Assembly: GCA_905221605.1 (NCBI GenBank)
Contig: CAJNDS010000091.1
Span: 203,981-267,980 of the forward strand
Direction of reading: 5' to 3'
Length of the DNA stretch: 64,000 nucleotides
Source of the DNA: Symbiodinium natans
Lineage: Eukaryota; Sar; Dinophyceae; Suessiales; Symbiodiniaceae
Shown: one piece after another, positions 10,957 through 22,337 of the stretch
Position numbering within the stretch: the stretch's first letter is position 1
How the letters are laid out: every line of letters begins with the position of its first letter
Program-made: the position numbers and the translations under genes
The notes under the pieces: model-generated
Seen by the model: the letters and a program-made list of their open reading frames with translations, nothing else
What the model was told of the DNA's origin: nothing
The model's database searches: none

Positions 10957-12202
10957 CCCCTAAACCCCATGCAACAAGCACAAGGTTCAGGATTTACGAG
11001 AAACCCGAAACTTTAAAAACGAAAGCTCTAGCACCCTTTGCCTCTAAACCCTAAACCCCAAACCCCTTAACCCACCAAACCACGAAACCTTCACCAAAGC
11101 CCAAAGGACACCACGTATCTGCAAAGAACTTTGGAGCCTGGAAACCTCCAAAAAAGAGCAGAAAAGGGGTCTTGGGTTTGGGTTTGAGAGCTTAGGTTTG
11201 AGGGTTTGGGGTCTAGGGGGTGGTTAGGGCTTAGGGTCTGGGGCCTTTTGAGCCCTAAACCCTAAACCCTAAACCCCAAACCCCAAACCCCAGACACACT
11301 CAGCTCAAGACACTGCTCTCTCGCCTCTGCAGATCTCCAGGATGGCGCAGACAGTGGACGGGCCTGGCCAAGAGGGCTCTGGACCTATAAACCCTAAACC
11401 CTACGCCCTAAACCCTATAACCCTATAAATCCTAAACCCTACAAAACCCTAAACCCTAAACAAGTCTATAGGCTAGAGACTTCAGGTTTTTTTTTTTGTT
11501 GTTTTTTTTTTTGGGGGGGGGGCTTAGGGGTTGTAAATGATGCAAGCTTTCAAGCCCAGCTAGTTCCAGCATCCTTTGGGATGTTGGGCTTTCAGGGTTT
11601 ACCGAAACCCTTGGACAGGGAAATGTATACAGATCTGTATATGTATGTATGTATATATACATAGACAGAAAAAAGTTTGTATGCATATTCATAGATATAT
11701 ATATATATATGTATGTATCTACAATATGTACATCTATGCGTATTGTATATGTGTATGTTTACCCTGTTTCAAGCGCGAAGGTTAGCTCGAGGTGGGGTTG
11801 GACAACAAGAAACCTCACGAACCCTCAGCCCGGACTCAACCCTCAACCCGACACCCTCAAACTCCAAACCCTGTGCCCTCACAACCACTCGCCCTAAACC
11901 CTAAACCCCAACTCCTGAACCCTAAACCCTAAACCCTAAACCCTAAACCCCGAAACGCTTCAAACGCAGCCGTGGTACTAGGCGGAAGGGGCAAATCGAG
12001 GCAGTCGGCGAAACACTGCAAGGCATGCTGCCACCTTGCAGCTTCTTGGTTAAGGGGTTTAGGGTTTAGGGTTTAGGGTTTAGGGTTTAGGGTTTAGGGT
12101 TTAGGGTTTACGCCGACCCTGGCGGCGTGTTGGATGGGTTTGAGGAGGTGAAAACCTCCCTCTTTCCCTCCTTACCCCCCCAAAACCGAAGGGGGGGGGG
12201 GG

Positions 12203-12302
12203 NNNNNNNNNNNNNNNNNNNNNNNNNNNNNNNNNNNNNNNNNNNNNNNNNNNNNNNNNNNNNNNNNNNNNNNNNNNNNNNNNNNNNNNNNNNNNNNNNN
12301 NN
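12203..12302. other. Assembly gap (100 N)
   Basis: Exactly 100 N, a conventional placeholder for a gap of unknown size. A run of 12 G precedes it and a run of C follows. Translations across it are meaningless. Confidence 0.99.
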
Positions 12303-12377
12303 CCCCCCCCCCCAACGTTTCACAGAACTTTGGCGAGCAGGCCGGGATGATCTTCGAACCAACATACATACACACAC

Positions 12378-12526
12378 ACACAGATATATAATATATATAT
12401 ATATATAATTAATATTGGTATGTACCCATACAGTGCTTGCTATAGCTTTGTATAATATATATATATATATATTATATTCATCATATATATATATATAGCT
12501 CTATATATGTATGTACACAAATATAC

Positions 12527-12570
<44 letters not shown>

Positions 12571-12600
12571 GTATATATTTATATATATGTAGGTGTGTAT
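12378..12600. repeat. AT-rich TA/TATG microsatellite
   Basis: Long ATATAT and TATGTATA words with short interruptions. Similar blocks occur at 11620-11760, 26945-27295, 27505-27740, 32410-32435 and 46810-46935. ORFs rich in Ile and Tyr over these blocks are artefacts. Confidence 0.93.
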
Positions 12601-12831
12601 ATGCGAGCGGGTTTAGACCTCTCAACTATGCTCCAGCGGGGTCGGCGGCTTGAGCCGGAGGCTCTTAAATTTAGGGTTTAGGGCTAGGGGTTTGGGCACG
12701 AGGGCTTCGGGAGGGACGTGGAGCTTCGGGTTTCGTGAGGGCGGGGTTGCTCTACCTGATGGGCCCATCTTGATACCTCAATGTAGTCATGTCAGGAATA
12801 TGCTACATATCATCTTGAATACCCCTCCCTC

Positions 12832-12862
<31 letters not shown>

Positions 12863-13548
12863 GGGCGGATTCTTCAGGCTTCGGAGTTTTTTTGGGTGCA
12901 GCTGAAGAGCACCCAAACTACCATTTGATAGGCAACCTACGACAAGTAGGTTTGAGTTCAGCCCCTGAACCCGTCGCCAAACTCAACCCTATGTCCTCTC
13001 TAAGCCCACAGCTTGCGCTGTGAACTTATCCCCCGAAACCTGAAACGTTTGGGGTTTAGGGTTTACGGTTTCGGCTTGAGGGGTTGGGGTGTGAGGGTTT
13101 GGGGTTTAGGGCTTTAGGGTTTGGGGGTTTAGGGCTTTAGGGTTTGAAGGTTTAGAGGCCAGCGGCTGGCTAGCCTGGTTGCAGCTGTGGAGGACGTCCT
13201 GGAAGGCCCCTTGGACACTGCCGAGAGTCTCCAGACAGTTGTTTTTTGTTTTTTTTGTTTTTGCGTGTGCCTGTGTGTGTTATTTTCGTGAGGCTATTCA
13301 AACAAATCAAGCTTCGAATGGTTCGAGCTAGTGTATCTAAGATTCTCAGCTACTGCAACCATACTGAGGAAGGGCTTACGCCCAAACCCTTAAGCAACAG
13401 AGCCTAAGAACCCTCAACCCCCCCCCCCCCCCCCCCCCCGCCAAAAAAACAAAAAAACAAAAGCAAGGCTCTAGGCCGCACTCCCGAAATCCTTGACTCA
13501 AAGCTTATAGGGTTTATGGGCTTGGGGTTTATGGGTTTACTACTAGTC

Positions 13549-13655
13549 GCTTAAGAACCCCAAAAGAGAAAGATAATGATCCCCCTAAATTGTCCTTATG
13601 AGGAAGCATACTTTGATGTGTTTATTTTCCTTTGGGGGTGGTGGGGTTCTTAAGC
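13549..13655. mobile_element. MITE-like element, GCTTAAGAACCCC ends
   Basis: Perfect 13-bp inverted repeats GCTTAAGAACCCC (13549-13561) and GGGGTTCTTAAGC (13643-13655) bound 107 bp of AT-rich interior. Only one copy was noticed in the window, so the family status is unproven. Confidence 0.6.
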
Positions 13656-14436
13656 AATGTGTAGTTTGAAGACTTCGGGTTAATGTTAGGGTGTCGGCGA
13701 TTGTATGGGTTTAGGGCTTATAGGCTTGGGTTTACGGGCTTAGGGATTGTAGGCTTAGGGTTTAGGGTTTAGGTTTTTAGGGTTTAGGGTCTAGGGTTCA
13801 GGGTTTGTGGGTTTGGGCCGTGTGGATTTGAGAAGCAGGTCGTCAGCTTGGCCACATCGTTCGGGATGAAGGATTCAGGACAGAGGGTTTAGGGTTTAGG
13901 GTTTAGGTTTAGGGTTTAGGGTTTCGGGTTTAGGGTTTAGGTTTAGGGTTTCCAAAAACCAAATTACAAGTTCACCCCGGGGCGCGCTCCCGCGGTGGTG
14001 GCGAGAGCTGCGACAGGAGCAGCAATGCCTCCGCTATCGTTGCTTTGTGAGATATGGCATGCCCTAAACCCTAAACCCTACACCCTAAACCCTAAACTCT
14101 AAACCCTAAACCCTCAACCCCCAACCCCCAACCCCCAAGCCTCAACCCTCAACCCTCAACCCTAAACCAAACCCTAAACCCTAAACCCTGAACCCTAAAC
14201 CCTCAACCCTCGACCCTAAACCCTAAACCCTAAACCCTTGAGGTGAATCTCAGACAGTCCAATCATAAATTCAGGTTTGGCCCTATAAGCGTTAAAACCG
14301 AAACCCCACGCCCTGAATGTTGAACCTTTCTTTGAGTTTCTTTGAGTGGAGTCTGGGGAGGGGCCCTTTTCGTCAGGCCGCCTGATCCATGAAAGGCATG
14401 AGTTTAGGGTTTCGGCTTTAGGGTGAGGATTGGGTT

Positions 14437-14540
14437 CTTAGTTGCTGAGTTCATAAGCCCCCTCAAAAAGTGTACACTTTCAGTTCTATAGGGGATTATC
14501 GTATCAAAAAGTGGAAAGTGTACTCACTCAGAAAGTAAAG
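14437..14540. mobile_element. Single-unit relative of the 6055-6607 element
   Basis: The left end CTTAGTTGCTGAGT is identical to that of the 6055 element. The interior has one unit (CATAAGCCCCCTC...GTGTACACTTTCAG...TATAGGGGATTAT). The right end ACTCAGAAAGTAAAG is a degraded inverted repeat. It probably shows the element before, or without, tandem expansion. Confidence 0.7.
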
Positions 14541-14731
14541 GACTTAGGGCTTACGGGGTTTAGGGTTTAGGGTTCAGGGTTAAAAGCCGCAAACTTCGTC
14601 GGGGCTTAAGGAGCTTCGGCTTCTTTTTCAGGGAAAAATTCCCCCACGGCCTAAACCGTAAACCCCAAACCCGAGATCCTAAGCTATAAACCCAAACCTT
14701 GTAGGGTTAGGTGTTCAGTGTCTGGGGGCCC

Positions 14732-14851
14732 TGAACCCTAAACCCTGAACCCTGAACCCTGAACCCTGAACCCTGAACCCTAAACCCTAAACCCTAAACC
14801 CTAAACCCTAAACCCTAAACCCTAAACCCTAAACCCTAAACCCTAAACCCT
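14732..14851. repeat. CCCTGAA/CCCTAAA tract
   Basis: About 17 heptamers on the C strand: a block of CCCTGAA units, then a block of CCCTAAA units. The change of variant between blocks is sharp. Confidence 0.93.
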
Positions 14852-14863
14852 GTCCCAGAAGAA

Positions 14864-14950
14864 GGTACCATGGTCCAGTCTCCCGAGCGCGCCAGGCGTC
14901 GGAGAGTCGATTCGTGCGAGGGCGACGCCATGATGGCACCCTCTGCTAGG
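14864..14950 (+). pseudogene. Captured coding-like fragment (29 open codons)
   Basis: Immediately after a CCCTAAA tract, one plus frame reads GTMVQSPERARRRRVDSCEG and stays open to the next repeat boundary. It is protein-like but unidentified, with no stop or splice site. The contents suit an exon piece. Confidence 0.25.
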
Positions 14951-14979
14951 GTTTCCCCTAAGAACTTTGGCGGGCATTT

Positions 14980-15211
14980 AATGTTAACCTCGTATTATTG
15001 AACCCCCTGATATTAAAGTGCGCCAGGGGTCCCGGCCGCAATAATAAAGCCGTGGGAATAAAGTACGCCAAGTCGGGGCTGGTTTTTTTTGGGGGAGTTT
15101 GATTGAAGGGGGGCTCTAAGGAAAGGAATCCTTATTCAAAGGGGCCCTACTCTATTTGGGGGGGTTTGATTGATGGGGGGGGGGGGGGTTTATTATTACG
15201 AGGTCAACATT
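14980..15211. mobile_element. MITE-like element, AATGTTAACCTCGTA ends
   Basis: The left end AATGTTAACCTCGTATTATT pairs with the right end ending TACGAGGTCAACATT, with few mismatches over about 25 bp. TA at both edges would fit a 2-bp target duplication. The 232-bp interior is noncoding with G and T runs. The right edge abuts a TTTAGGG tract. Confidence 0.65.
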
Positions 15212-16263
15212 AGGGTTTAGGGTTTAGGGTTTAGGGTTTAGGGTTTAGGGTTTAGGGTTTAGGGTTTAGGGTTTGGGGAACTCTGTGGAACCCTAAGCCG
15301 TATAGACCCTAGTCTTTAAAGCCCTACAACCTGAACCCCGTGAGCCCTAACCTGCCACCAGCTTCGGTCCGTTGTGAGGTTTGGGGTACCTGAGGCCCTG
15401 AACCCTCAACTCTGCACCCTAACCCTAACCCTAAACCCTAAACCCTAAACCCTAAACCCTAAGCCCTAAACCCTAAACCCTAAACCCCCCAAACTCCACC
15501 TAAGCCCTAGCGACCCCGTCCCGCCAAAAAGTCTCCTGTTGAATTCTCGAGCCAGAAGCCGAGGGTGGTTCGAACATGCATCTCTAGGGTTTAGGGTAAT
15601 TTAGGGTTTAGGGTTTAGGGTTTAGGGTTTAGGGTTTAGGGTTTAGGGTTTAGGGTTTAGGGTTTAGGGTCTCTATAGACACTACAATGAACCCCCTAAC
15701 AAAGGCCTCAATCAATAGAATAGATTTTTGGGGGTCATTGTAATATAGCCATAAGGGGGCATAAGGGAATGACATTAGTACTTATTCCGACCCCTATATT
15801 AAGCCTTGTAAGCTCTTAGGACTTTGAGGTTTTGGGTTTAGGGCTCAAGTTTTAGGGTTGTGGGGTTTCGGTGTGCACTAGATGGTAGCACGCTCAAGTT
15901 CTTCCCATTGATTGTCCCGCAAACTCGAACACAGCCCTAACAGCAATCCTTCGGTGCTGAAGACACAGAGAGGGAGTGACTTATAATTATAGGGCTTGCG
16001 GAAGAGTAAAGGGTCTAGGCTCGGTCTAGGTTTTTAGGGAAGGCCCGAACACCAGCATAGCAGCCCTCTCCTCGTGGTGTGGGTTTCGGGGCCGAATTTC
16101 ATGTGACCAACCTCAATGGCAACGGGGCCGCAGGCCAATTAGGTATCTTGTTGATATGTTTTTGCTACAGGCCAATGCAGAGGGGGTTTAGGTTTGAGAG
16201 TCTAGTGATTGGGGCTTACGGTCGCGTTTCTGGCTGCCCCCCACAAAGGGCTCATACTATGCT

Positions 16264-16554
16264 TAGCTGCACTCAGGAGGGTAGCTATGAATTAAACTTT
16301 TAGCTGCCTTAAGAAGATAAGGGAGAGGGGATGGATTAAGAAGAGCGCCATCTTCTTTGCAACTTGTTTTGTCTCTCCTTCTCCTTTATTCATCTCTCTT
16401 CCATTCTTTTCTTGGCTCTTCCCATTAAAACTGTGTTCCTTTCATCGCTCCTCTCCCCTTCTCTTTCCCTTCTCTTCTCCTGTTCCCCTTTATATGACAA
16501 ACACACAAGAAAGGAAACCCAATAAAATCTAAAGTTACAGTAAAGTACCACAAA
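16264..16554 (+). repeat. GGGTAGCTATAAAT family, copy 2, with insert
   Basis: The left end (AGCTGCACTCAGGAGGGTAG) and right end (TCTAAAGTTACAGTAAAGTA) match 5756-5866, but about 180 bp of strongly pyrimidine-rich sequence (CTTCTCC and CTCTTC words) separates them. Confidence 0.6.
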
Positions 16555-16618
16555 GTATGTATGGGGGCACGGGACGTGACCTGACTTGCGTCTTAGGGTT
16601 CGGGGCTGAGGGTTGAGG

Positions 16619-16915
16619 GTTTGGGTTTAGGGTTTAGGGTTTAGGGTTTAGGGTTTAGGGTTTAGGGTTTAGGGTTTAGGGTTTAGGGTTTAGGGTTTAG
16701 GGTTTAGGGTTTAGGGTTTAGGGTTAGGTTTAGGGTTTAGGGTTTAGGGTTTAGGGTTTAGGGTTTAGGGTTTAGGGTTTAGGGTTTAGGGTTTAGGGTT
16801 TAGGGTTTAGGGTTTAGGGTTTAGGGTGTAGGGTGTAGGGTGTAGGGTGTAGGGTGTAGGGTGTAGGGTGTAGGGTTTAGGGTTTAGGGTTTAGGGTTTA
16901 GGGTTTAGCGTTTAG
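16619..16915. repeat. Longest TTTAGGG tract with TGTAGGG block
   Basis: About 300 bp of TTTAGGG units containing a block of seven TGTAGGG units (about 16828-16876), then a return to TTTAGGG. A single variant amplified in place. Confidence 0.95.
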
Positions 16916-18293
16916 GAGACTGTTGCAGGACCCCTACGATGATTCCATCTGTGAGGTTATTTAGGGTGTAGGGTTTCAGGTACAGTAAGTCGAAGGTTTT
17001 CTGAAGCATGGGTCCTTTTGGGTACCCAGAAAAGGACTGCTCTTGTTGCAACACAGGCACGGTGGACAACCAGGGTCAAGACCCACACAGGTTCCATGAG
17101 CGCAGGGACCCCTCCCTCCCCCTAAACAACTAGGAAGACTCAAGGATCCAGCACCCCAAAGCCTAAAACCTTAAACCCTACACCCCAAACCCCCAAACCC
17201 CAAACCCCCAAACCCCCAAACCCCAACCCCAAACCCCAAACCCTAAACCCGAAAAAGTGACAACAACAAGTGCGGCCCCCAAGCTGCGCAGGTGAGCCAG
17301 GGCAAGCTCCAGCGCCGCCACCTCACTCTGCATGTTTGGGGTTTAGGGTTTAGGGTTGAGGGTTGGGGTTTAAGGTTTAGGGTTTAGGGTGAGAGTCGTC
17401 CACAGAGAGTCTCTGTGGTGCCCAACCCCAGAGTATCATGGAGCGCCTCCGCCCCAGAGTATTTCGTAGAAGTCCCTGAGTTGCCCCCAACTTCCGAGTC
17501 CCAGAGAGTCCGTAGCTGGTGTGGATGGAGTGCCGAACCCTCGAGTGCCCAACCCCAAAGAGCCCGAGCCCAACGCCAGAGTATATGCGGGGACTGCCGG
17601 ACCCCAGGGTATCCCCACGGAGTCCAGGGACACTGTGGGGATACTCAAGGGTGGGATGTGGGTGATGGGCGAGGAGCAGACCGGGCGAGGAGAAAAGTTA
17701 TAGCTTTAAAATCTAACAACCCCACACCGAGGGCGAAGTACCGTTGAATCGTTGGAAGTATTGGCTTCACACTTCGGCAGGCGTGCCGATTGCATCTTCA
17801 ATGGCAAGAAACTATAACAACAAGTACTTGACCAGCAACAGAGCTCTTCTGAAGTAGAGCTTGAACTATTTGAGTAGTTCTCTCCCTTTTGGGGTCCTTG
17901 TTGTACGCGTGCCGTACTCTATATAGGACCCCCCAGAAAGGAACCCTTGTTTACGGAACTATCCATTTGCACAATCACAAAGCAACATGTTCTGTCAGAG
18001 TCTCTCAAAGCATTGCAGGGCTCATGTTGCGGAGAGCTTTCCCTCCTAAACCCCGCGACAGTCCTTCCAAAAACCCTTAGTATCCTTGCCCATCCCTGGT
18101 AGAATACCCTAACTCTAAACCCGAAAACCTGAACCCTAAACCCGTGCTTAGAGGGCTTGAGGTTTTTTTGTGTTATAGGATCAGGGTGCAAGCCTTGACA
18201 ACTTGACGCTCGGAAAGTAGGCAGGGCTCTCCTAAACATAACCCAAGCCCTGGACACAAAGGCGGTTCAGGGTTCAGGGTTAAGAGTGTTGCT

Positions 18294-18415
18294 GGTACTA
18301 GGTTGCCCAGTAACCTAGGATAAAAAAGGGTGCCCTTTTTTGCTTAAAGGGGTTTATAGGGGAACCTAGAGCCCCCAAAACGGGAATAAGGGCACTACTG
18401 GGCATCCTAGGGTAC
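18294..18415. mobile_element. MITE-like element, TACTAGGTTGCCCAGTA ends
   Basis: The left end TACTAGGTTGCCCAGTAACC pairs imperfectly with the right end ACTGGGCATCCTAGGGTA. The interior GGGTGCCCTTTT...AAAGGGGTTTATAGGGG is shared with pieces at 23490-23545, 29400-29490, 29815-29885 and 52429-52580, so the family is dispersed and mostly fragmentary. Confidence 0.65.
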
Positions 18416-19863
18416 TTCTTAGTAGTCAGCAGTCCCCATACACTATGCTTGGGACTAGGGCGCGTGGCTTTGGGAATTGTAGGAGCCTGCAGATGCTTTG
18501 AGCCTGCTCTGTAGACTTTATAAAGCCGAAGCTGTGAACCGCAAACACTAAGACCCTAAACCCTAAGCCCTAAGCCCTAAGCCCTAAGCCCTAAGCCCCA
18601 AACCCTAAACCCTAAACCCTAAACCCTAAACCCTAAACCCTAGACATGGCGGCCCGGGGGCAATCATCCCGAGGTAGCCGAACAGCCGCTGCTGGTGCGT
18701 GTTGGTCAGCAGCCTCATACTATTGGGTTGTGGGTTTTTGGGGTTGATGGGGCTTTGGGTTTTGGGTTTCGGGCGTATCGACTTTAGGAAAAGCCCTCCT
18801 TCCGCCCGCAACCCTCTACGCACAAATCAAAAGGTTTTGGGGGGGCTTTGGCGGGTTAAGAGTGGCTTGGGGGGGGGGGGGGGGGTAGAGGGTTACTGCC
18901 CTAAACCCCTGAACCCCTCAACCCCCAGACAAAGAAACCTAACAAAATCACCAGTGTGGCAACAGCGAGCGAAGGAAAGGGATGTTCGATACTTAGGCCA
19001 ACCTAGGTTGGCCCATCCAGCCCACTGAAACATGTTCCTTCAGGATTTGGGGCTTCAGCTAAGCAAACCAAACCCATCCCACATTTCCCAACGTTTAGGG
19101 TTTATTGGTGTTTGGGGTTTAGGGTTTAGGGTTGCTTCAATCGCCCAGCGCCAGTCGCCACTCGAGCACTGCCTAGCGCAGGCCAACGTGTTCCCCGCGA
19201 AGCGAATCACAGTAGGATGTGCCCTGATTCGGCATAGCGGAGGCGCCTAGAGCTTAGGGTTTAAGGCTTAGGAATAGGGTTTAGGGTGCAGGGCTTAGGG
19301 TTTAGAGTTTAGGGTGCCTGTCTGCAGCGCATAGTCTTTTCGCACACACGTTCGTGCCTCGGCCATTGTGTTCACAACCTAACGAAACGGCATTTCTATA
19401 GCGTTTGGGCTCAGCAGTGTACTTGCCAATCTCAACAAACACACGTGTAAACATGCCTTCTGCCCACCTGCCTCCCGCCCCGATATCCACGTCAACCCTA
19501 CACCCTAAACCCTGTAACCTTAAAGTTTAGCCCCTAAACCCCGCTAGAGAGCCATGCACCGAGGCAACCGGCTCGTAAGGGCAACAACTACAGCTTGGCT
19601 TCAGCACGAGCTTAAAAGCCTAAAAGCCCTAACCAAGTCTGTCGAACTAAAGCTCTACTGCCAACCCAGGAGCTTTAGCAAGACACGTCCTGTAGAGTTT
19701 AGGCTCTAAGTTTAGGGGTTTAGGGTTTAGGGCTTGGGGTTTAGGGTTTTCGAGCATGAAATGAAAATCATGAAATTTCCTCTGGGCGGCTCATCATAGC
19801 AGAATTGCATGCGGCGGGCTGCATCCAGAATGAACTTCTGCGTCTCCTTGCGCTTGGAGAAGG

Positions 19864-20013
19864 TGCTCGGAGGTTCATGGTACTTAGTAACCCAATGATA
19901 GCGGTACTTATAACCCAAGTATGACCCTATTGGGGTACTTAAGGGGCTTATAAGTGGGCTAGAACTATAACTACACTTAGAATTGGGTCATAAGTACCCT
20001 GAACCTCCGAGTA
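19864..20013. mobile_element. MITE-like element, TACTTGGAGG family, copy 2
   Basis: The ends TGCTCGGAGGTTCATGG and TGAACCTCCGAGTA match the family at 4602-4742 and 57570-57684, with a shared G-for-A change in both arms. The interior contains CTTATAAGTGGG and other family words. Confidence 0.75.
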
Positions 20014-20211
20014 CCCTCTAAACCCTCTACACGCAACCTAGAAAACCAAGTTGGGTAAGGGTCTACTGAGTGGCGCTTAAAGCACTTTGAAATTATTTAT
20101 GAATGGTTCCCTTAAAAGGGAAAACTCAAGTAATCCCAAAGCACAACCCAGTCTACATGGTGTGAGAGCAGTGCCAGTCAGAAAATGACACACTCAGCTC
20201 CCTGGCCTTCC

Positions 20212-20285
20212 AGTCCTGAATAGCGGTTATAATAAGCGGTACTGTAATCCCTATCAAGGACTGTTACTTTTAGGGGGAGCATGCC
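20212..20285. repeat. Partial hairpin MITE, GGGATGTTC family
   Basis: The right half (TCAAGGACTGTTACTTTTAGGGGGAGCATGCC) resembles the family at 4955-5051; the left arm is degraded. Too diverged to define its ends. Confidence 0.45.
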
Positions 20286-20790
20286 ATCGCCAAACCCGAA
20301 ACAATTGGCCGTCCTCGGAGGTGTCGAGCTCCACCATTTTGACAAAAGCAGACCTTCTCGCACAAACAAAAGGGTTTAGGGCTCAGGGTCAGTAGGGATG
20401 AGTCTGCATTCTCAGGGCTTAGTAGGACTCAACAGGGATTAGTAGGGTTTAGTAGGGCTTGGTAGTGTTCAAGCTTGTTCCTAGCCTCTACAAGTGGGAT
20501 CCCACGACCTTCCTTTGGGATTAGACTGGCCACGTGCGCGAGATTCATACCACAGAGCCAGGCGCAACGAGGACACCTGGCTCAACGTGCGACACGTTAA
20601 GCCCATCCGAAACTCTAAACTCTAAACCCTGAACCCTAAACCCCCTAAACCTTAGCCCCTAAGAGGGCGGGAAGGGGAGGTCGTAGGAACGAAACAGGCA
20701 GCTCTCGCAGAAGGAGCAAGCGACTTGTGACCTAAGACCGTATCAACCCGAAACACACTTTCAGCCCGATAAGCCCTAATAAAAATACAA

Positions 20791-21215
20791 TAGGGGTCGG
20801 AATCCAATAGTATTCCCTTCTGGTCCCTGCATAATTTTGCCATAATCAACCCCAAAACCCTATTCAAACAGAGTCAGCTTCTTGAGAATGACATCCGCAC
20901 ACATGTGCTTGAACCTGTGTGGGCTCCTGCTGAAGAATGTGCTTGCTGCAAGAAACTTCTTAATTACTCGATTGAACCTAGGAATCTCACACGAAGATGT
21001 CCTAAGCCGCATGACATTCCTGTACAGACTCTGGACCTTTGGTCACAGAAATATGATGCAATGCTTTTGCTGCTGCAGTCCATCTGCAGCAAGTTGTAGA
21101 TCTGTTCAGTGCTCTGAGCTTTTGCTGAGGATGCAGATGACATCTTCTTGAATTATTGACTTCGACAGGCTTTCGCCCGCATACCCCAAAACCCTATTCT
21201 AATTATTCAGGCCCC
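20791..21215 (+). repeat. TAGGGGTCGGAAT family copy split by an insert
   Basis: The left part TAGGGGTCGGAATCCAATAG begins at 20791 and the right part TATTCTAATTATTCAGGCCCC ends near 21215. In the copies at 3473 and 49429 these parts are contiguous, so 20866-21182 is an insertion. The host copy is in the plus orientation. Confidence 0.7.
20866..21182 (+). pseudogene. Insert with 17-bp flanking duplication, probable retrocopy
   Basis: A 317-bp insert lies between two copies of ACCCCAAAACCCTATTC (20849-20865 and 21183-21199). From the first base of the insert one plus frame is open for 77 codons and stops at TAG (21097-21099); about 83 nt of untranslated-like sequence follow. The protein tail includes VWAPAEECACCKKLLN and CPKPHDIPVQTLDLWSQKYD. 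It has no start codon. This is the structure of a 5'-truncated cDNA inserted by target-primed reverse transcription, where duplications of about this length are usual. No poly(A) remains. The parent gene was not recognised. Confidence 0.55.
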
Positions 21216-21306
21216 TTAGCCCTACTCCCTAAACCCTAAGCCCTAAGCCCTAAACCCCAAACCCTAAACCCTAAACCCTCAACCGTAACCACCCCAAACC
21301 CTAAAC

Positions 21307-22337
21307 CTTCAGTTCGCGATGTACTTGCACCCTACTTCTGAGGGCGTCGCAAGGACAAGCAACACAAGAGAAGCAGTAGGAGCACAGAAGGGCCCCCCGA
21401 GTTGACTAGAAAGCCAGCGCCTACTTCTGAGGGCGGCGCAAGAGGACAAACCTAAGAGAAACTCGAAAAAAGAGCCTTGCTGGGACCGATGTGTACGACC
21501 CTTATTATGCCCCTCACATGTTCAAGAGGTCGTTGGCACATGGAATGCTGCAATGGCCAATGATTGTGGGACGTCGTTGGGAGTGGGCCATCAAGGGTCA
21601 AGGAGTGGAGGGGCCACCGGAGTAGCGGGGGTAGCTCGTCTGAGCACTGCCCTTGCGTTTTCTCTGTGTAGAGTGATGCCCAGGGCCTGGTAGAGGCGTT
21701 CGGCTTCCTGGCTCGCCCCATCGCCGCTGCTGGTGCTCAACGCAAGTGCGAGGTCCTTCCAGGCCTTGACGGCCGCAGGCGCCCAGCCTCCCCCACACGC
21801 CTCCACGACGAGTGGGATGAATTGGAAGCCCGAAGCGCTGCACACGGCTTGTGTGTTCTGGTAAGTGCGCTTGCGGGCCTCGTAGTCCTCGACCGGCTTG
21901 CTCCCGTCGTTGGTGACGATTCGGAGGTTGCCCTGTTGGAGACCAGATGTGACGGCAAGGTCGAAGGCCGCCGGCCCGTGGGCCCCCCAGCTTCCGACCC
22001 AGACGTCGGCAGGCCTCCTGCCGCCCGCCCCACGGCCACCATCTTCAGGGGCGCCAGCTTCACAAGGGCGGGGAGGGAGGAGCCCAGGTTTTTCAACCTC
22101 AGGGTTGAGCCCGGCTGCTTGGGCGCGGGCTGCAAGGAGGGACCGGAGCCGATTATGGCGCTTCACGCGATCCCCTCCGCAAGGGCAGACCCGGGCATGG
22201 TCCCCCATACGGTCGTTCACCCCGTCGCACAGGGGGCAGGCTTCATCAGATGCCAAGACTGGGAGGCGCAGGCGCTGACGGAGCATGACCTTGAAGAGAG
22301 CTGGGGAGGCCTGCAGACCAAGAGCCTCTGCAGGTGG
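21307..22337 (-). mobile_element. 5'-truncated non-LTR retrotransposon 3' end
   Basis: On the minus strand the segment starts abruptly at a telomeric tract (22338-22431), runs through the C-terminal part of a LINE-type ORF, and ends in a 3' UTR of about 280 bp next to another repeat-rich area. The UTR holds two copies of CCTACTTCTGAGGGCG plus GCAAG (near 21331 and 21420 on the plus strand), a possible 3'-end recognition feature. Reverse transcriptase is missing, so the copy is dead. Confidence 0.65.
21591..22286 (-). pseudogene. LINE ORF C-terminus: zinc finger plus restriction-like endonuclease
   Basis: The frame reads 231 codons from an internal Met and extends a further 15 or so upstream (ASPALFKV) to the telomeric tract, so the start is truncation and not initiation. 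A zinc-binding motif CPLCDGVNDRMGDHARVCPC (C17, C20, H30, C34) is followed by RVKRHNRL. A PD-(D/E)XK-like pattern comes next: RRPADVW (D94), AFDLAVTS (D109) and YEARKRTY. This order matches the tail of endonuclease-bearing LINEs of the R2/R4 type and dinoflagellate LINEs. The nuclease nicks the target for cDNA priming. The stop follows LLDP. RT is absent. Confidence 0.65.

Larger units (their letters stand above)
6612..13548. other. Telomere-repeat mosaic with homopolymers and gap
   Basis: No gene is supported. The region holds the longest telomeric tracts, many G/C homopolymers (for example 10250-10283 and 10381-10405), AT microsatellites (11620-11760 and 12378-12600), the gap and short unique islands. 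An imperfect tandem duplication of about 90 bp covers 7318-7500. The island at 9043-9140 has open frames on both strands, so its coding strand cannot be chosen. The ORF at 9229-9582 (+) is half unique sequence and half telomere-like words and was not recognised. Confidence 0.75.
13656..20211. other. Telomere mosaic with small elements, no supported gene
   Basis: Telomeric tracts at 13885-13950, 14063-14238, 14732-14851, 15417-15487, 15588-15670, 16619-16915, 17167-17250 and 18551-18642 separate unique islands. Minisatellite-like GC-rich sequence at 17415-17660 repeats words such as GTGCCCAACCCC and CAGAGTAT imperfectly. ORFs over it (up to 112 codons) vary with repeat register and were not accepted as genes. 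Confidence 0.7.

Noticed and set aside
11576-11904. Overlapping plus ORFs rich in Tyr and Ile
   Set aside because: They are translations of TATG/TATA microsatellite.
17415-17747. Plus ORF of 110 codons
   Set aside because: It lies in a degenerate GC-rich minisatellite (GTGCCCAACCCC words), and all frames look alike in composition.
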